Source: Paracyclopina nana (taxonomy: Eukaryota > Arthropoda > Copepoda > Cyclopoida > Cyclopettidae). From it: DNA of 64,000 nt. Both the position numbers and the translations under genes were made by a program. The notes beneath the pieces are model-generated. The model had not been told where the DNA came from. It saw only the letters and a list, made by a program, of their open reading frames with translations, and did no database searches. The stretch's first letter is position 1, and each line of letters opens with the position of its first letter. Shown piece after piece: positions 33,549-42,353 of this stretch. The DNA lies in NCBI GenBank assembly GCA_019096065.1, contig JAGUCH010000002.1:13156501-13220500 (forward strand), given 5' to 3'.

Positions 33549-36500
33549 ATGAGCAATACGCCACCACCTAGGCGCATCCTGGAGGATTTCGAAGAGGATT
33601 GGGAGCTCACATCAGCATCACCAACTAGTCCTGCCAGTCTGGCTCTGAGCACTCCTCAACCTCCCCCACCAGCCTTAAATAGGGATTATAAACAATTCTT
33701 GCAATTTATCCAAGCTACTCCAGGTACACCTGCAGTCATGACTCGCAAGACGCGCAGCAATAAAGACCCTGACAAGGACTCTAGGCCTTCCAGTGCTGCC
33801 TCTAATGCCATGGAAGAGCATACCCTGAGAGAGGAAGAACCTCCACCTGCCAAAGAAAAGGACCAATCAGCAGAGGATGCCAATGAATCCCTGGCTGATG
33901 ATCCCAATGCCCAAAAGCAACCTAGTAAGTCCTCCAAGCTCACCGAGGAAGAAAGGACCGAGAGAAGACGTCGCAATGATGCAAGGCTTGAATTGCAAAG
34001 AAGAGCCACCAACCTCAGGCTGGATTTGGGTAGACGAATCACTGATGTGAACAATATGGTCAGAAAATACAGGCATGCTATGCGCTCAGAGGTGCTAAAT
34101 CTTGAAGCAATTGAAATAATGACCTCTGAAATGGAAGATGAGAGGATTGACCTAGCTGCCCTGGAACAAGAATACATGGATGTACATGAAGAGGCCAACC
34201 TCACCACCTCAGACCAACTGCTCAAGAATGCAGGCAAGACACATGTATCCCTCAAGGATGCCATTGGCAAGGCACAAGAAATGAAGGCAGTGGTCAAAGA
34301 GAGCATTGAAATCCAGGCTCTAAATGAGCAACAATTTGCAACTCAACTTGAGCATGATCTGAGGAGTGATGCCATGCTGGATGTCACCTCTGCTTTCTTT
34401 CAGTCAGACATTATGAATGCCATGAAAGCCAAGCAGGTTAGCAATGCCACTGCTGGCAAGACGCCCCCAGCCAACACCAAAAGGCCGGAAAAGGAAGCTA
34501 CAGGTCAGGCTCCACTTGTCAAGAAGACCCTTCATGTCAACAAGCCTGCAGAACAAGAGACTAGACTAAAAAACAAGCCTGCAGAGCAAGAGACTGGACC
34601 AAAAATCAAGCCCAAGCCCAAAGCTAAAGAAGATGAGGCCAAGCTCTTGTATGACCCCACCAAGGCCCCTCCAGAACTCAACTATATTGACCAAGAAGCC
34701 CAGTTGCAAGACGCCCACAAGAACCTCCAATATGCAGCCAAGCGCATGGTCGATGCTGTCAAGTATTACGATGGCAGTGATGGAGAGCTCGGCTCTATCA
34801 AAACCCTCTTAACAGACATGGAGGCCTGCATTGATTTGTGGATACACAGTTGGAATGAGCTTCAGAGTGTGTCATATAAGAGAGCGAGGGAGCTGGATGG
34901 AGAGGATGAGAAATACGGCAACTTGTCTGATCAAGCCCATGAGTGGATCAAGGTGCAAGAATACAGCTTGAGAATGTCACGCAAAAGCATGTACAAGTTC
35001 TCCAAAGTTGATCCTGTTCGTAGTCCAGGAGGATCAAGGCTGTATTACAATCCATTCTCTGATGCCTATGAGAAGGACACTCGACCTGACCCGGAAGAAA
35101 AGAAGGAGATGGAGCGACAAAAGCACATCAAGGACAAAAAGTCAAGCTCCAAGAGCTCCAAAAGCAAGTCCTCAGGCTCAAGTAAAGCAAGACGCAAGAA
35201 AAAGTATGAGTCTACTGAGGAAGAGGAAGACGATAAGACTGAGTCAGACTTCTGGGACACGGATCCTGATCCTTCCGATTCGTCTGATGATGGCAGCTCC
35301 AAGAAGAAAAAGAAAGGCAAAAAGAAGCGAAAGGGGTCGTCCTCCTTGTCATCGTCGGGGTCTTCTTCATCGAGCGGTACTCGAGTCGTCAAGCACAAAA
35401 AGCAAAGACGCCCAATCAAGTTTGACAACTTGAAGGCTCCCACCTTCACAGGAAAAAATAGGTACCTCTACCACGAGTTCCGTCTTGATTTTAGGCAATA
35501 CATTCATCGAGACCAAGGCCTCTCATATGAAGAAAAATTTGTGAGGCTTAAAAATGCCACCCAAGACGGTCCAGCTTCGCATTTCGTAAAAAATCATGAG
35601 AGGAGCAAGAGAGGTTATCGCAAGGCGCTGAGACATCTTGACAAGGAGTACTACAACTTGGAGAAGTTGCTGGCTTATGCGACTCACAAGCTTCAAAAGC
35701 TGCCCCTGGTCGACATGCAGAAGACTGACACTGTCATCGCAGTCCGCGAACACATGCTGGAATTCATGGGCCAACTCAAGGCGTGTGCACGGGGAAAGAT
35801 GTCAAAGTCTAATCAGTCTGCCTTCGCAACACTGGCCATTCAAACTGTCAAGTTGGCACCAAGAACTAGAGAGCATGTTCAGACCTTCTTGGCCACCCTA
35901 GGCAAAGACACTCTCACGCTGGACCTATTTGAGCAATGGGCTGCCACGCATGTCAAATTTGGTGATGACTTTGATGCTATTGAAGAAGCACCTCCGGCCA
36001 GTACTGCACCGAAGGTTTCGTATCCGCTCAAAAAATATGACACAAAGCCCATGTTTGCAAGAGGCAACTATCACCAGGGTAAAACCACCTTCTCACTACA
36101 ACAGGTGGATGGAAATCTGGACCAAACAGGTTCCACAGAGTCTGAAGGTGATCAAGACAACCAAGCTGTTGTCCTAAGCGTCAGGCAAGACGCACAATTC
36201 ACCTTTGTGTTGTGCCCATTATGCAGCCAGGATCACAAGCTTTTCAGGTGCCCCGTCTTGGATCAAATTGATGATCGTCAAAAGATCTACAATCTACGAC
36301 CAACCGGAGCTTGCTATAAGTGTCTTAAGGGCAAACACATTAGGGCAGACTGTGATTCCACTGGTACCTGTAAAGTGTGTGGCAGCGGCGAACACCATGG
36401 CGTCTTGCATGGTGCCTTTGAAGCCCTAGCCTCAAAAGCCGGCAGAAAGAAGAAAGTAGCGGAAGCGACTGCCTCAGTAAGTGTGCCTGATGAAATGAAA

Positions 36501-36587
36501 ACTCAAATCCAAAAACAAGGACAAGATCTGGAAAAACTGACGGCCCTGGTGGTGTCACTAAGTGAAAAATTAGACTCCAAACAATGA
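33549..36587 (+). CDS. gag: BEL/Pao Gag polyprotein
   Basis: 1012 codons from ATG 33549 to TGA 36585-36587. The N-terminal half is charged and helical. The middle is Ser/Lys-rich and basic-acidic (KSSSKSSKSKSSGSSKARRK). A capsid-like region follows (APTFTGKNRYLYHEFRLDFR). Near the C-terminus there are zinc-knuckle-type clusters: CPLCSQDHKLFRC, CYKCLKGKHIRADC (a CX2CX4HX4C knuckle) and CKVCGSGEHHGVLH. It ends in a short coiled segment. The next ORF (pol) is in exactly the same frame, separated only by the UGA and 12 sense codons with no other stop. Confidence 0.95.
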   Translation: MSNTPPPRRILEDFEEDWELTSASPTSPASLALSTPQPPPPALNRDYKQFLQFIQATPGTPAVMTRKTRSNKDPDKDSRPSSAASNAMEEHTLREEEPPPAKEKDQSAEDANESLADDPNAQKQPSKSSKLTEEERTERRRRNDARLELQRRATNLRLDLGRRITDVNNMVRKYRHAMRSEVLNLEAIEIMTSEMEDERIDLAALEQEYMDVHEEANLTTSDQLLKNAGKTHVSLKDAIGKAQEMKAVVKESIEIQALNEQQFATQLEHDLRSDAMLDVTSAFFQSDIMNAMKAKQVSNATAGKTPPANTKRPEKEATGQAPLVKKTLHVNKPAEQETRLKNKPAEQETGPKIKPKPKAKEDEAKLLYDPTKAPPELNYIDQEAQLQDAHKNLQYAAKRMVDAVKYYDGSDGELGSIKTLLTDMEACIDLWIHSWNELQSVSYKRARELDGEDEKYGNLSDQAHEWIKVQEYSLRMSRKSMYKFSKVDPVRSPGGSRLYYNPFSDAYEKDTRPDPEEKKEMERQKHIKDKKSSSKSSKSKSSGSSKARRKKKYESTEEEEDDKTESDFWDTDPDPSDSSDDGSSKKKKKGKKKRKGSSSLSSSGSSSSSGTRVVKHKKQRRPIKFDNLKAPTFTGKNRYLYHEFRLDFRQYIHRDQGLSYEEKFVRLKNATQDGPASHFVKNHERSKRGYRKALRHLDKEYYNLEKLLAYATHKLQKLPLVDMQKTDTVIAVREHMLEFMGQLKACARGKMSKSNQSAFATLAIQTVKLAPRTREHVQTFLATLGKDTLTLDLFEQWAATHVKFGDDFDAIEEAPPASTAPKVSYPLKKYDTKPMFARGNYHQGKTTFSLQQVDGNLDQTGSTESEGDQDNQAVVLSVRQDAQFTFVLCPLCSQDHKLFRCPVLDQIDDRQKIYNLRPTGACYKCLKGKHIRADCDSTGTCKVCGSGEHHGVLHGAFEALASKAGRKKKVAEATASVSVPDEMKTQIQKQGQDLEKLTALVVSLSEKLDSKQ

Positions 36588-39500
36588 CGCCAAAATACGA
36601 GCTCCCCTTCGCTCCATCAGCTGGTGGCGTCTATCAAAGCCAAAACAAAGGTACTCTCTAAAAATCAAAGAGTTGTTTTTCCCGTCGTTCCAGTGCAAGT
36701 GTCTAACCCCTCTGTCCCGGATGTACAAATAACTGTTAATGCTTTTCTGGACAATGGCAGTGAATTATCACTTATCACTGTTGATTTAGCCACAAGGCTG
36801 AGGCTCACTGGGAGCTCTAAGGACAGAGTGCTTTCATTTGTAGGAGCAGAAGCAACATTTCAGAGTTTTCAGGCATTATTAAGTGTGAAACCCCTCAGTG
36901 ATCCAGGCAAAATTTATGAGGTAAAAGTCGACACTATGCCTCACCTTCAGCCATCAATGAAGTTGCCACCTGTGAAAAAACTGCAAGACGCATTCCCTCA
37001 TTTAAAGAAAGTGTGTTTTCCTAACTTTGCGAGTGGTGCTCCACAAGTGCTGATTGGCATGTGTGATTTTGACCTGATCAGTCCAACCACCATAGTGAGG
37101 GGCAAGACGCCTAGTGAACCAATTTTGATCCTGACTAAGTTAGGACCAACGATTGCCTACTCTGAAAGTGCATTGCCTAGTTCAGTTGTGTCTACCGTCT
37201 TGGAGCCACTGAACACAAGCAATAGCTGCTATAAAAGTGAATCACCGTACGCTTCCCTTCAGCTGCTCTATGACTTGGACAAGTTTGTCAATGCAGCCCA
37301 GCCTAAGCTTGTGTCCTTGAATGAAAAAAGGGCTTATGAAATACTGAGCAAGACGCACCGCTTGGCCAATGGACAAATGGCAGTGCCAAGCCTATGGAAA
37401 AAAGGTGAGCCCAAATTCCTTAATAATGCTGATGAAGTGCTCAGAGACACGAATAAGCTGGAGTCCAAGCTCAAAAGCTATAGTGAGAAAGCATATGAAA
37501 AATCATGCCAAGAAGTCAATGAATGGGTGAATCTTGATTTTGTTCGCAAGTTGGGACCTAGGGACATAATCAAGGAGGGGAGATTCCTCAATTGGCTTCT
37601 CGTGAAAAGGTATGACAAGCCAAGCATGCCAGTGAGAGTGGTCTTTGACGGTGCAAGAAAGTCCAGGGATGGAAAATCCTTAAACGACGCGCTCATGCCG
37701 GGCCCCAAGCTGCAAAAAGACTGCTTTGACATTGTAGTGAAAGCAAGGCAAAAACCAGTGTGCATTACAGGCGATGTGAGTAAAATGTATTTGCGATTCA
37801 GGCTGTTTCCAGAGGACCGGAAGTTTCACAGGTTCTTCTGGCAAGGTGAAGCATATGAATTTAAGTCTGTGCCCTTTGGTACAACTTCAGCGCCTTGCAT
37901 GGCCCTTTATTGTGTGCAAAAGCATGTTGAGCAGTACAAGGACACATGCCCTGAAGCTTATGAGCTGCTTACTAACTCACTTTATGTCGATGACTTGATC
38001 GCCTCAGTAAGCTCAGTTGAGGAAGCCAAGACGGCAGTCGATGACATCATTCGCATTATGGGAGAAGCGCAGCTTCCGATGAGAAAATGGACTTGTTCAC
38101 ACCCTGAAGTTCTGGCTCATTTGCCTGAAGACTGGAAAGCCACTGTGTGCCATGTGAAAGACTCCGACCACCACCAAACGAAAGCACTGGGCATGTATAT
38201 AGACCTCACAGACGACAAAATCTATTTTGAAAGCCCCTCATATGAGCCCTTCGAAGGTAAGCCCATAACTTTGAGGCTGATGACTCAGTACACTCCGAGG
38301 CTTTTTGACCTGCTTGGGTTGGTCACACCACTCCTGCTCAAGCCCAAGCTTCTGATCCAAGCAGCATGTGCTCTTAGAGCCACTCAGGAAGTGACATGGG
38401 ACAGCGAATTGGAGAGCTTGCCCTCGCAAGACGCCAAGGACATTTGTAAGAAGTGGCGTGAGTATGTCTCTGATTTGGCTGATCTGCCCTTAGTCAAGTT
38501 TCACCGAGCGCTGAGTTTTGAGGGAGCAATACGCAAATACCTTCATGTGTTCTCTGATGCGTCAGATGTCGCATACGCAGCGTGTGCCTATGCAGTCAGT
38601 GTGTACGACGCAAGGCCAACGAGCTCTGTCTTAGCAGCATCAAGAATGAGGCTTTGCCCCTTGAGTGAAGTCAGGTCTATACCTGAGAAGGAGCTTCTTG
38701 GTTCTCTGATAGGTGCGCGTCTTGCTAGACACCTTCAAGAGCTCCTTGGTGACATCGACATGGTCTTCCTATGGACAGATTCTAAGTGTGTGGTAATGTG
38801 GTTAGCCAAGCCTGGCAGAGTGTGGAAAGCCTTTGTTGGCAGACGAGTTTCGGAGATTTTCGAACTCACTCACACCTGGAGGTGGCGGCACGTCAAAGGA
38901 AAGGAGAACTCAGCTGATTTAGCCACTCGAGGCCTGTCATGCAAGCAGCTTTCAGAACACGAATTGTGGACACATGGTCCAAGTTGGCTATGCAAGACGC
39001 CCGATGAATACCCTGATGAGATCATTGATGTCACCGATGACGATTTGGCAGTAATGGAGGAAACTACGAAGAAATCTGCCACCATCATGTCGACTCTGGC
39101 TGCCGTCTTGGAGCAAGTTTATCGAGCTGGAGCACGTGAAGTCCCAGAGCATCTAGTACACAAGGATGAAAACCTGGACAGGTGGACCTCTTGGAAGACC
39201 CTACCTGATAATTCATGGGCAGAATATGTGCCCTATCACAATAGGCTCACATTCAAGCAACTAGTACGCAAGTTAGCTCTCCTCAAACAGATTTCGATAG
39301 TTTACAAGGAAAAGGATGGACCAAGGCCAGCTCCTCAATACGAGCCACGACCAAATGCCTTGGAAAAGACTGAGAGCATATTGATTGGTATGTCCCAAGC
39401 AAAGGAGTTTGGTGACGAAATCGATTATCTCCACAAACACAAGGTATGGCCTAAAAAGTCGCAACTAGCATCGCTTAACACATTTGTGGGAACATGGGGG

Positions 39501-40979
39501 GAGCTTCGCATGAAAGGACGAACATACACGGGAGAGCCCACATGGATCGGCAAAGCAAGGCTCATTGTACCCAAGGCTTGGGCCCTCAGGGTGTGCATGC
39601 ATGTTCACAGTGAGTTAGGGCACGGATATGGAGTTGTCACTATGCTTGCCGAGCTCCAGAAGAGATATCATGTGGTCGGAGCATCTAAGTTATTCAAGAA
39701 GATCACAAATGAATGCTTATTTTGCATAGTTGCAAGACGCAAAACTATGCAGCAAATTATGGCTCCTTTGCCCCACAACTTCCTTTTGCCTGCCACAGAA
39801 ATGTTCCCCTTCAGGCGTATTGCAATTGACTTCGCAGGCCCTTTCTTAGTCCAGTACGGTCGCAGCTCAACAAAAGTCTATGTGCTCATCGCCATTTGTA
39901 GAGACACAAGAGCCATACATGCCGAGGTTACTCCAAAGCTGACTGCTGCCGCCTTGAGATACGCGCTTGATCGCATGGTTTCGAGGACTGGGGTACCTCA
40001 AGAGATCAGGAGTGATCAGGGCTCCAACTTGAAGAGAGCACGCATTGAAATCCTGCACAATCCACTCCACGAAGAGCTCATGGCCAACTTGGAAAGCATC
40101 GACTGGCTCAAGCTTAGGCAAGACGCATCTCTTATAGGAGTACAATCCTGGTCCTTGTCACCTCCATATGCACCTAACTGCAACGGAATGGCTGAAGCAG
40201 CTGTAAAAAACTGGAAGAAAGCCCTCTATCGAATAGTTGGTGAAACTCTTCTGACGTATGACCAGTTCACAACCTTCACAAAGAGAGCAGAAGCGATGGT
40301 TAATGGTAGACCAGTAGCAGTCATGGGTGAGCATGTCATCACACCATTCCACTTTCTCACTCGGGGACCAGGAGGTGAAGTGTTGCCAAGTATTGACCCT
40401 AAAGATATTAGCTCACTGCCAAAGCACTACGCGGTCTTGGAAAAGTGCATGCAAGATATGTGGAATTACTGGATACAGGGCTACCTAGTCAGAGTACAAA
40501 AGATGCCAAAGTGGCATAACTTTGTCAAGGACTTGAAATCTGGTGATCCGGTAATCCTGGTAGACCCACGAAAACATGCAAGGCGCAGCTCATGGAAACT
40601 ATGTGTAGTCGACAAGGTCTATGTTAACCAAGACGGCCGGGTCAGACGCGTAATAGTAAAATATGCTGTCACCCAAGTTGACAAGAGAGGACTCACAAGC
40701 ACAGTGTTCAAGTATCTGGAAAGGCCAGTGATACACCTCATTCCATTACCTTGTCAAGACGAGGAAGATAATGCACCGTACTTGCAACGTGAGCGAAAAG
40801 TGAAAACTAAAAACTCTGATGCTCTTGTAGAAGAAGTTATCGAGGATGATGTCCTTGGAGACATCGCTGAAGACGAGTTAGTCACAGTGCCTGCGCAAGT
40901 GCTCCAAGAAGACGACTTTGGGCCCATAGCTTCCAGAACCCGAAGATCAAAGCGCCTTGCTAAAGAAGAGCTTCATTAA
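36588..40979 (+). CDS. pol: BEL/Pao Pol polyprotein (PR-RT-RH-IN)
   Basis: Open from the codon after the gag UGA to TAA at 40977-40979. There is no early ATG, so expression as a Gag-Pol fusion by stop readthrough is likely. Aspartic protease: NAFLDNGSELSLI. Reverse transcriptase: PVRVVFDGARKS, FKSVPFGTTSAPCMALYCV, SLYVDDLIASV. RNase H: VFSDASDVAYAACAYAVSVY and LWTDSKCVVMW. Integrase: zinc region (VHSELGHGYG ... CLFCIVARR) and catalytic DDE residues in IAIDFAGPF, IRSDQGSNLKRA and NCNGMAEAAVKNWKKAL. YVDD, the AxxR-type RT motifs and the domain order match the Pao/BEL group. No frameshift or internal stop is seen. Confidence 0.95.
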   Translation, partial: RQNTSSPSLHQLVASIKAKTKVLSKNQRVVFPVVPVQVSNPSVPDVQITVNAFLDNGSELSLITVDLATRLRLTGSSKDRVLSFVGAEATFQSFQALLSVKPLSDPGKIYEVKVDTMPHLQPSMKLPPVKKLQDAFPHLKKVCFPNFASGAPQVLIGMCDFDLISPTTIVRGKTPSEPILILTKLGPTIAYSESALPSSVVSTVLEPLNTSNSCYKSESPYASLQLLYDLDKFVNAAQPKLVSLNEKRAYEILSKTHRLANGQMAVPSLWKKGEPKFLNNADEVLRDTNKLESKLKSYSEKAYEKSCQEVNEWVNLDFVRKLGPRDIIKEGRFLNWLLVKRYDKPSMPVRVVFDGARKSRDGKSLNDALMPGPKLQKDCFDIVVKARQKPVCITGDVSKMYLRFRLFPEDRKFHRFFWQGEAYEFKSVPFGTTSAPCMALYCVQKHVEQYKDTCPEAYELLTNSLYVDDLIASVSSVEEAKTAVDDIIRIMGEAQLPMRKWTCSHPEVLAHLPEDWKATVCHVKDSDHHQTKALGMYIDLTDDKIYFESPSYEPFEGKPITLRLMTQYTPRLFDLLGLVTPLLLKPKLLIQAACALRATQEVTWDSELESLPSQDAKDICKKWREYVSDLADLPLVKFHRALSFEGAIRKYLHVFSDASDVAYAACAYAVSVYDARPTSSVLAASRMRLCPLSEVRSIPEKELLGSLIGARLARHLQELLGDIDMVFLWTDSKCVVMWLAKPGRVWKAFVGRRVSEIFELTHTWRWRHVKGKENSADLATRGLSCKQLSEHELWTHGPSWLCKTPDEYPDEIIDVTDDDLAVMEETTKKSATIMSTLAAVLEQVYRAGAREVPEHLVHKDENLDRWTSWKTLPDNSWAEYVPYHNRLTFKQLVRKLALLKQISIVYKEKDGPRPAPQYEPRPNALEKTESILIGMSQAKEFGDEIDYLHKHKVWPKKSQLASLNTFVGTWGELRMKGRTYTGEPTWIGKARLIVPKAWALRVCMHVHSELGHGYGVVTMLAELQKRYHVVGASKLFKKITNECLFCIVARRKTMQQIMAPLPHNFLLPATEMFPFRRIAIDFAGPFLVQYGRSSTKVYVLIAICRDTRAIHAEVTPKLTAAALRYALDRMVSRTGVPQEIRSDQGSNLKRARIEILHNPLHEELMANLESIDWLKLRQDASLIGVQSWSLSPPYAPNCNGMAEAAVKNWKKALYRIVGETLLTYDQFTTFTKRAEAMVNGRPVAVMGEHVITPFHFLTRGPGGEVLPSIDPKDISSLPKHYAVLEKCMQDMWNYWIQGYLVRVQKMPKWHNFVKDLKSGDPVILVDPRKHARRSSWKLCVVDKVYVNQDGRVRRVIVKYAVTQVDKRGLTSTVFKYLERPVIHLIPLPCQDEEDNAPYLQRERKVKTKNSDALVEEVIEDDVLGDIAEDELVTVPAQVLQEDDFGPIASRTRRSKRLAKEELH

Positions 40980-41099
40980 GAAGAAAAACAAGACTTCCTA
41001 GTGCACTGTACTCTTCATTTTATGATTCATGACATGATTTTGTGCCCTCTATTTTAGTACCTTAATTATTGCTATCACTGTACCTCATTCTGTGTTTGA

Positions 41100-41580
41100 A
41101 TGTGCAACGTTTTGCATTCAGGGTTACGGCATTTTGCATTCAAAATTGCATGGGTGCATTCTGGGGTTGCCATTGTTGCAATTTTGGCGCATTTGCATGT
41201 ACTTTGACCATTTTTGAGAAAAACCTGGCAACCTAGCTTGAGCAACGCCAATTGCGGCGGCACGAAGCACAGAGTTACTGTACGGCATTTTTAATACTTG
41301 CTCTACCGCCCGCCCCCTTCCCTTTTGGCTTTTCCGCTTGCAATTTGACCAGTTCTGTGTGCCAAACGTCTGGTAACCACGCTCGAGTAGCGGCAATTGC
41401 AGCAGCAAGACGCTAGAGTTACCAAGCGGCTTCTTATCTGCGAAAGCGTTCTCAACTTTGGCTTTTTCGTGAGGGGACTGACCAATTTCGAACTCCTCTA
41501 TCTGGTAACGCTACTGTGATAGCGCAGCAAGACGCTCAGAGTTACCACGCGGCTTTTGCTCAGCCCCAGTATTCTCATTT
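41100..41580 (+). repeat. Degenerate 120-bp repeats downstream of pol
   Basis: Three related units share GGTAAC/GGCAAC...GC, CAATTG(C)(A/G)GC(A/G)GCA and AGAGTTAC(C/T)...GCGGC. They are centred near 41240, 41390 and 41520. The second and third carry GCAAGACGC at 41405 and 41527. Non-coding on visible evidence; function unknown. Confidence 0.55.
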
Positions 41581-41824
41581 TTCTGTATGTATCAGTTTTT
41601 AATCAATCGAGAAAATACCACCAAACAAGCAACACCTAGTTAGTTCTTCACCAAGGATTAGTGCTGTCATCAAGAAGTCGGCGTTGATCCCCTAGAACAC
41701 TAGAAACACCCAAGACGGCGTCGCACTTTTGGCTACCTTTTGGCTACTTTTGTGGTGCTGTCAACCCTGTCATCCAATGAGTCGAAGAACAACACGGCCG
41801 TGAAGAATAGAATAAAAATAGAAG

Positions 41825-42031
41825 ATGTCACCCCCAAAATGCACGCCTGCTCAGGGCAAGGAGCTTCCTGATGCCAAGCTAGCTGAAGCAATACAAGCCA
41901 AGCCAGAGATATCAAGTTCAGGTTATTCTAGATTAAAGCGTATTGCTGCTAGAACCACCAGCGAAGGGAAGCGTCTTGCAAAATCCCATCGTTTACCATC
42001 CAAGCTTTCAATTATGCCTCTGAGGATTTGA
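41825..42031 (+). CDS. Small ORF 3' of pol in the retroelement
   Basis: 68 codons from ATG 41825 to TGA at 42029-42031, ending about 37 bp before the PPT. The product is basic (LKRIAARTTSEGKRLAKSHR) with no signal peptide or membrane segment, so it is not an envelope-like protein. It resembles the C-terminus of pol slightly (RRSKRLAKEELH against KRLAKSHRLPS). It may be a real accessory ORF or a chance one. Confidence 0.3.
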   Translation: MSPPKCTPAQGKELPDAKLAEAIQAKPEISSSGYSRLKRIAARTTSEGKRLAKSHRLPSKLSIMPLRI

Positions 42032-42067
42032 GCTCCATTCCAGTGGCACTCTTCTAGTTGCTCAAAT

Positions 42068-42080
42068 GGGGGGAGAAAAC
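42068..42080 (+). other. Polypurine tract
   Basis: GGGGGGAGAAAAC immediately precedes the 3' LTR, as expected for the plus-strand primer. Confidence 0.85.
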
Positions 42081-42348
42081 TGTAAGAGGTTGCAGTGAGC
42101 TACTGTATATATTTCCGAATTCCCTTTGTTTACGTATGCAAATAAACAGTATTAGATTTTCCGCCAAACAGTAAAGACCTTCAAAAGCTCTTTATTTTCG
42201 AACCCAAAGTCGCGGGAGCTTCTGAGCCATCTCATCGGAGGTTTCCACGCTGGAGATTTGATCTGGAGACTCCATTGTCCAACTCCAGATCCAAAGTCAA
42301 CCAGGATTGCCCTTGACCACTCCCAATGTTCAAGATCATCCTGTAACA
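42081..42348 (+). repeat. 3' LTR of BEL/Pao element
   Basis: 268 bp, read as identical to the 5' LTR, followed by the target duplicate GTCAT at 42349-42353. Confidence 0.97.
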
Positions 42349-42353
42349 GTCAT

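Larger units (their letters stand above)
32406..42348 (+). mobile_element. Complete BEL/Pao LTR retrotransposon, 9943 bp
   Basis: Bounded by two 268-bp LTRs that read as identical (32406-32673, 42081-42348), each TGT...ACA. Direct 5-bp target duplications GTCAT lie at 32401-32405 and 42349-42353. Contents in order: PBS, an 875-bp leader with internal repeats, gag, an in-frame UGA, pol (PR-RT-RH-IN order), about 1.1 kb of 3' non-pol sequence with degenerate repeats and a 68-codon ORF, PPT, LTR. LTR identity and intact ORFs point to a recent insertion. The 9-mer GCAAGACGC is strongly over-represented throughout. Confidence 0.97.

Noticed and set aside
33686-34306. 206-codon ORF antisense to gag, and other ORFs opposite gag and pol
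   Set aside because: Shadows of gag/pol codon usage; no motifs and no independent start context.
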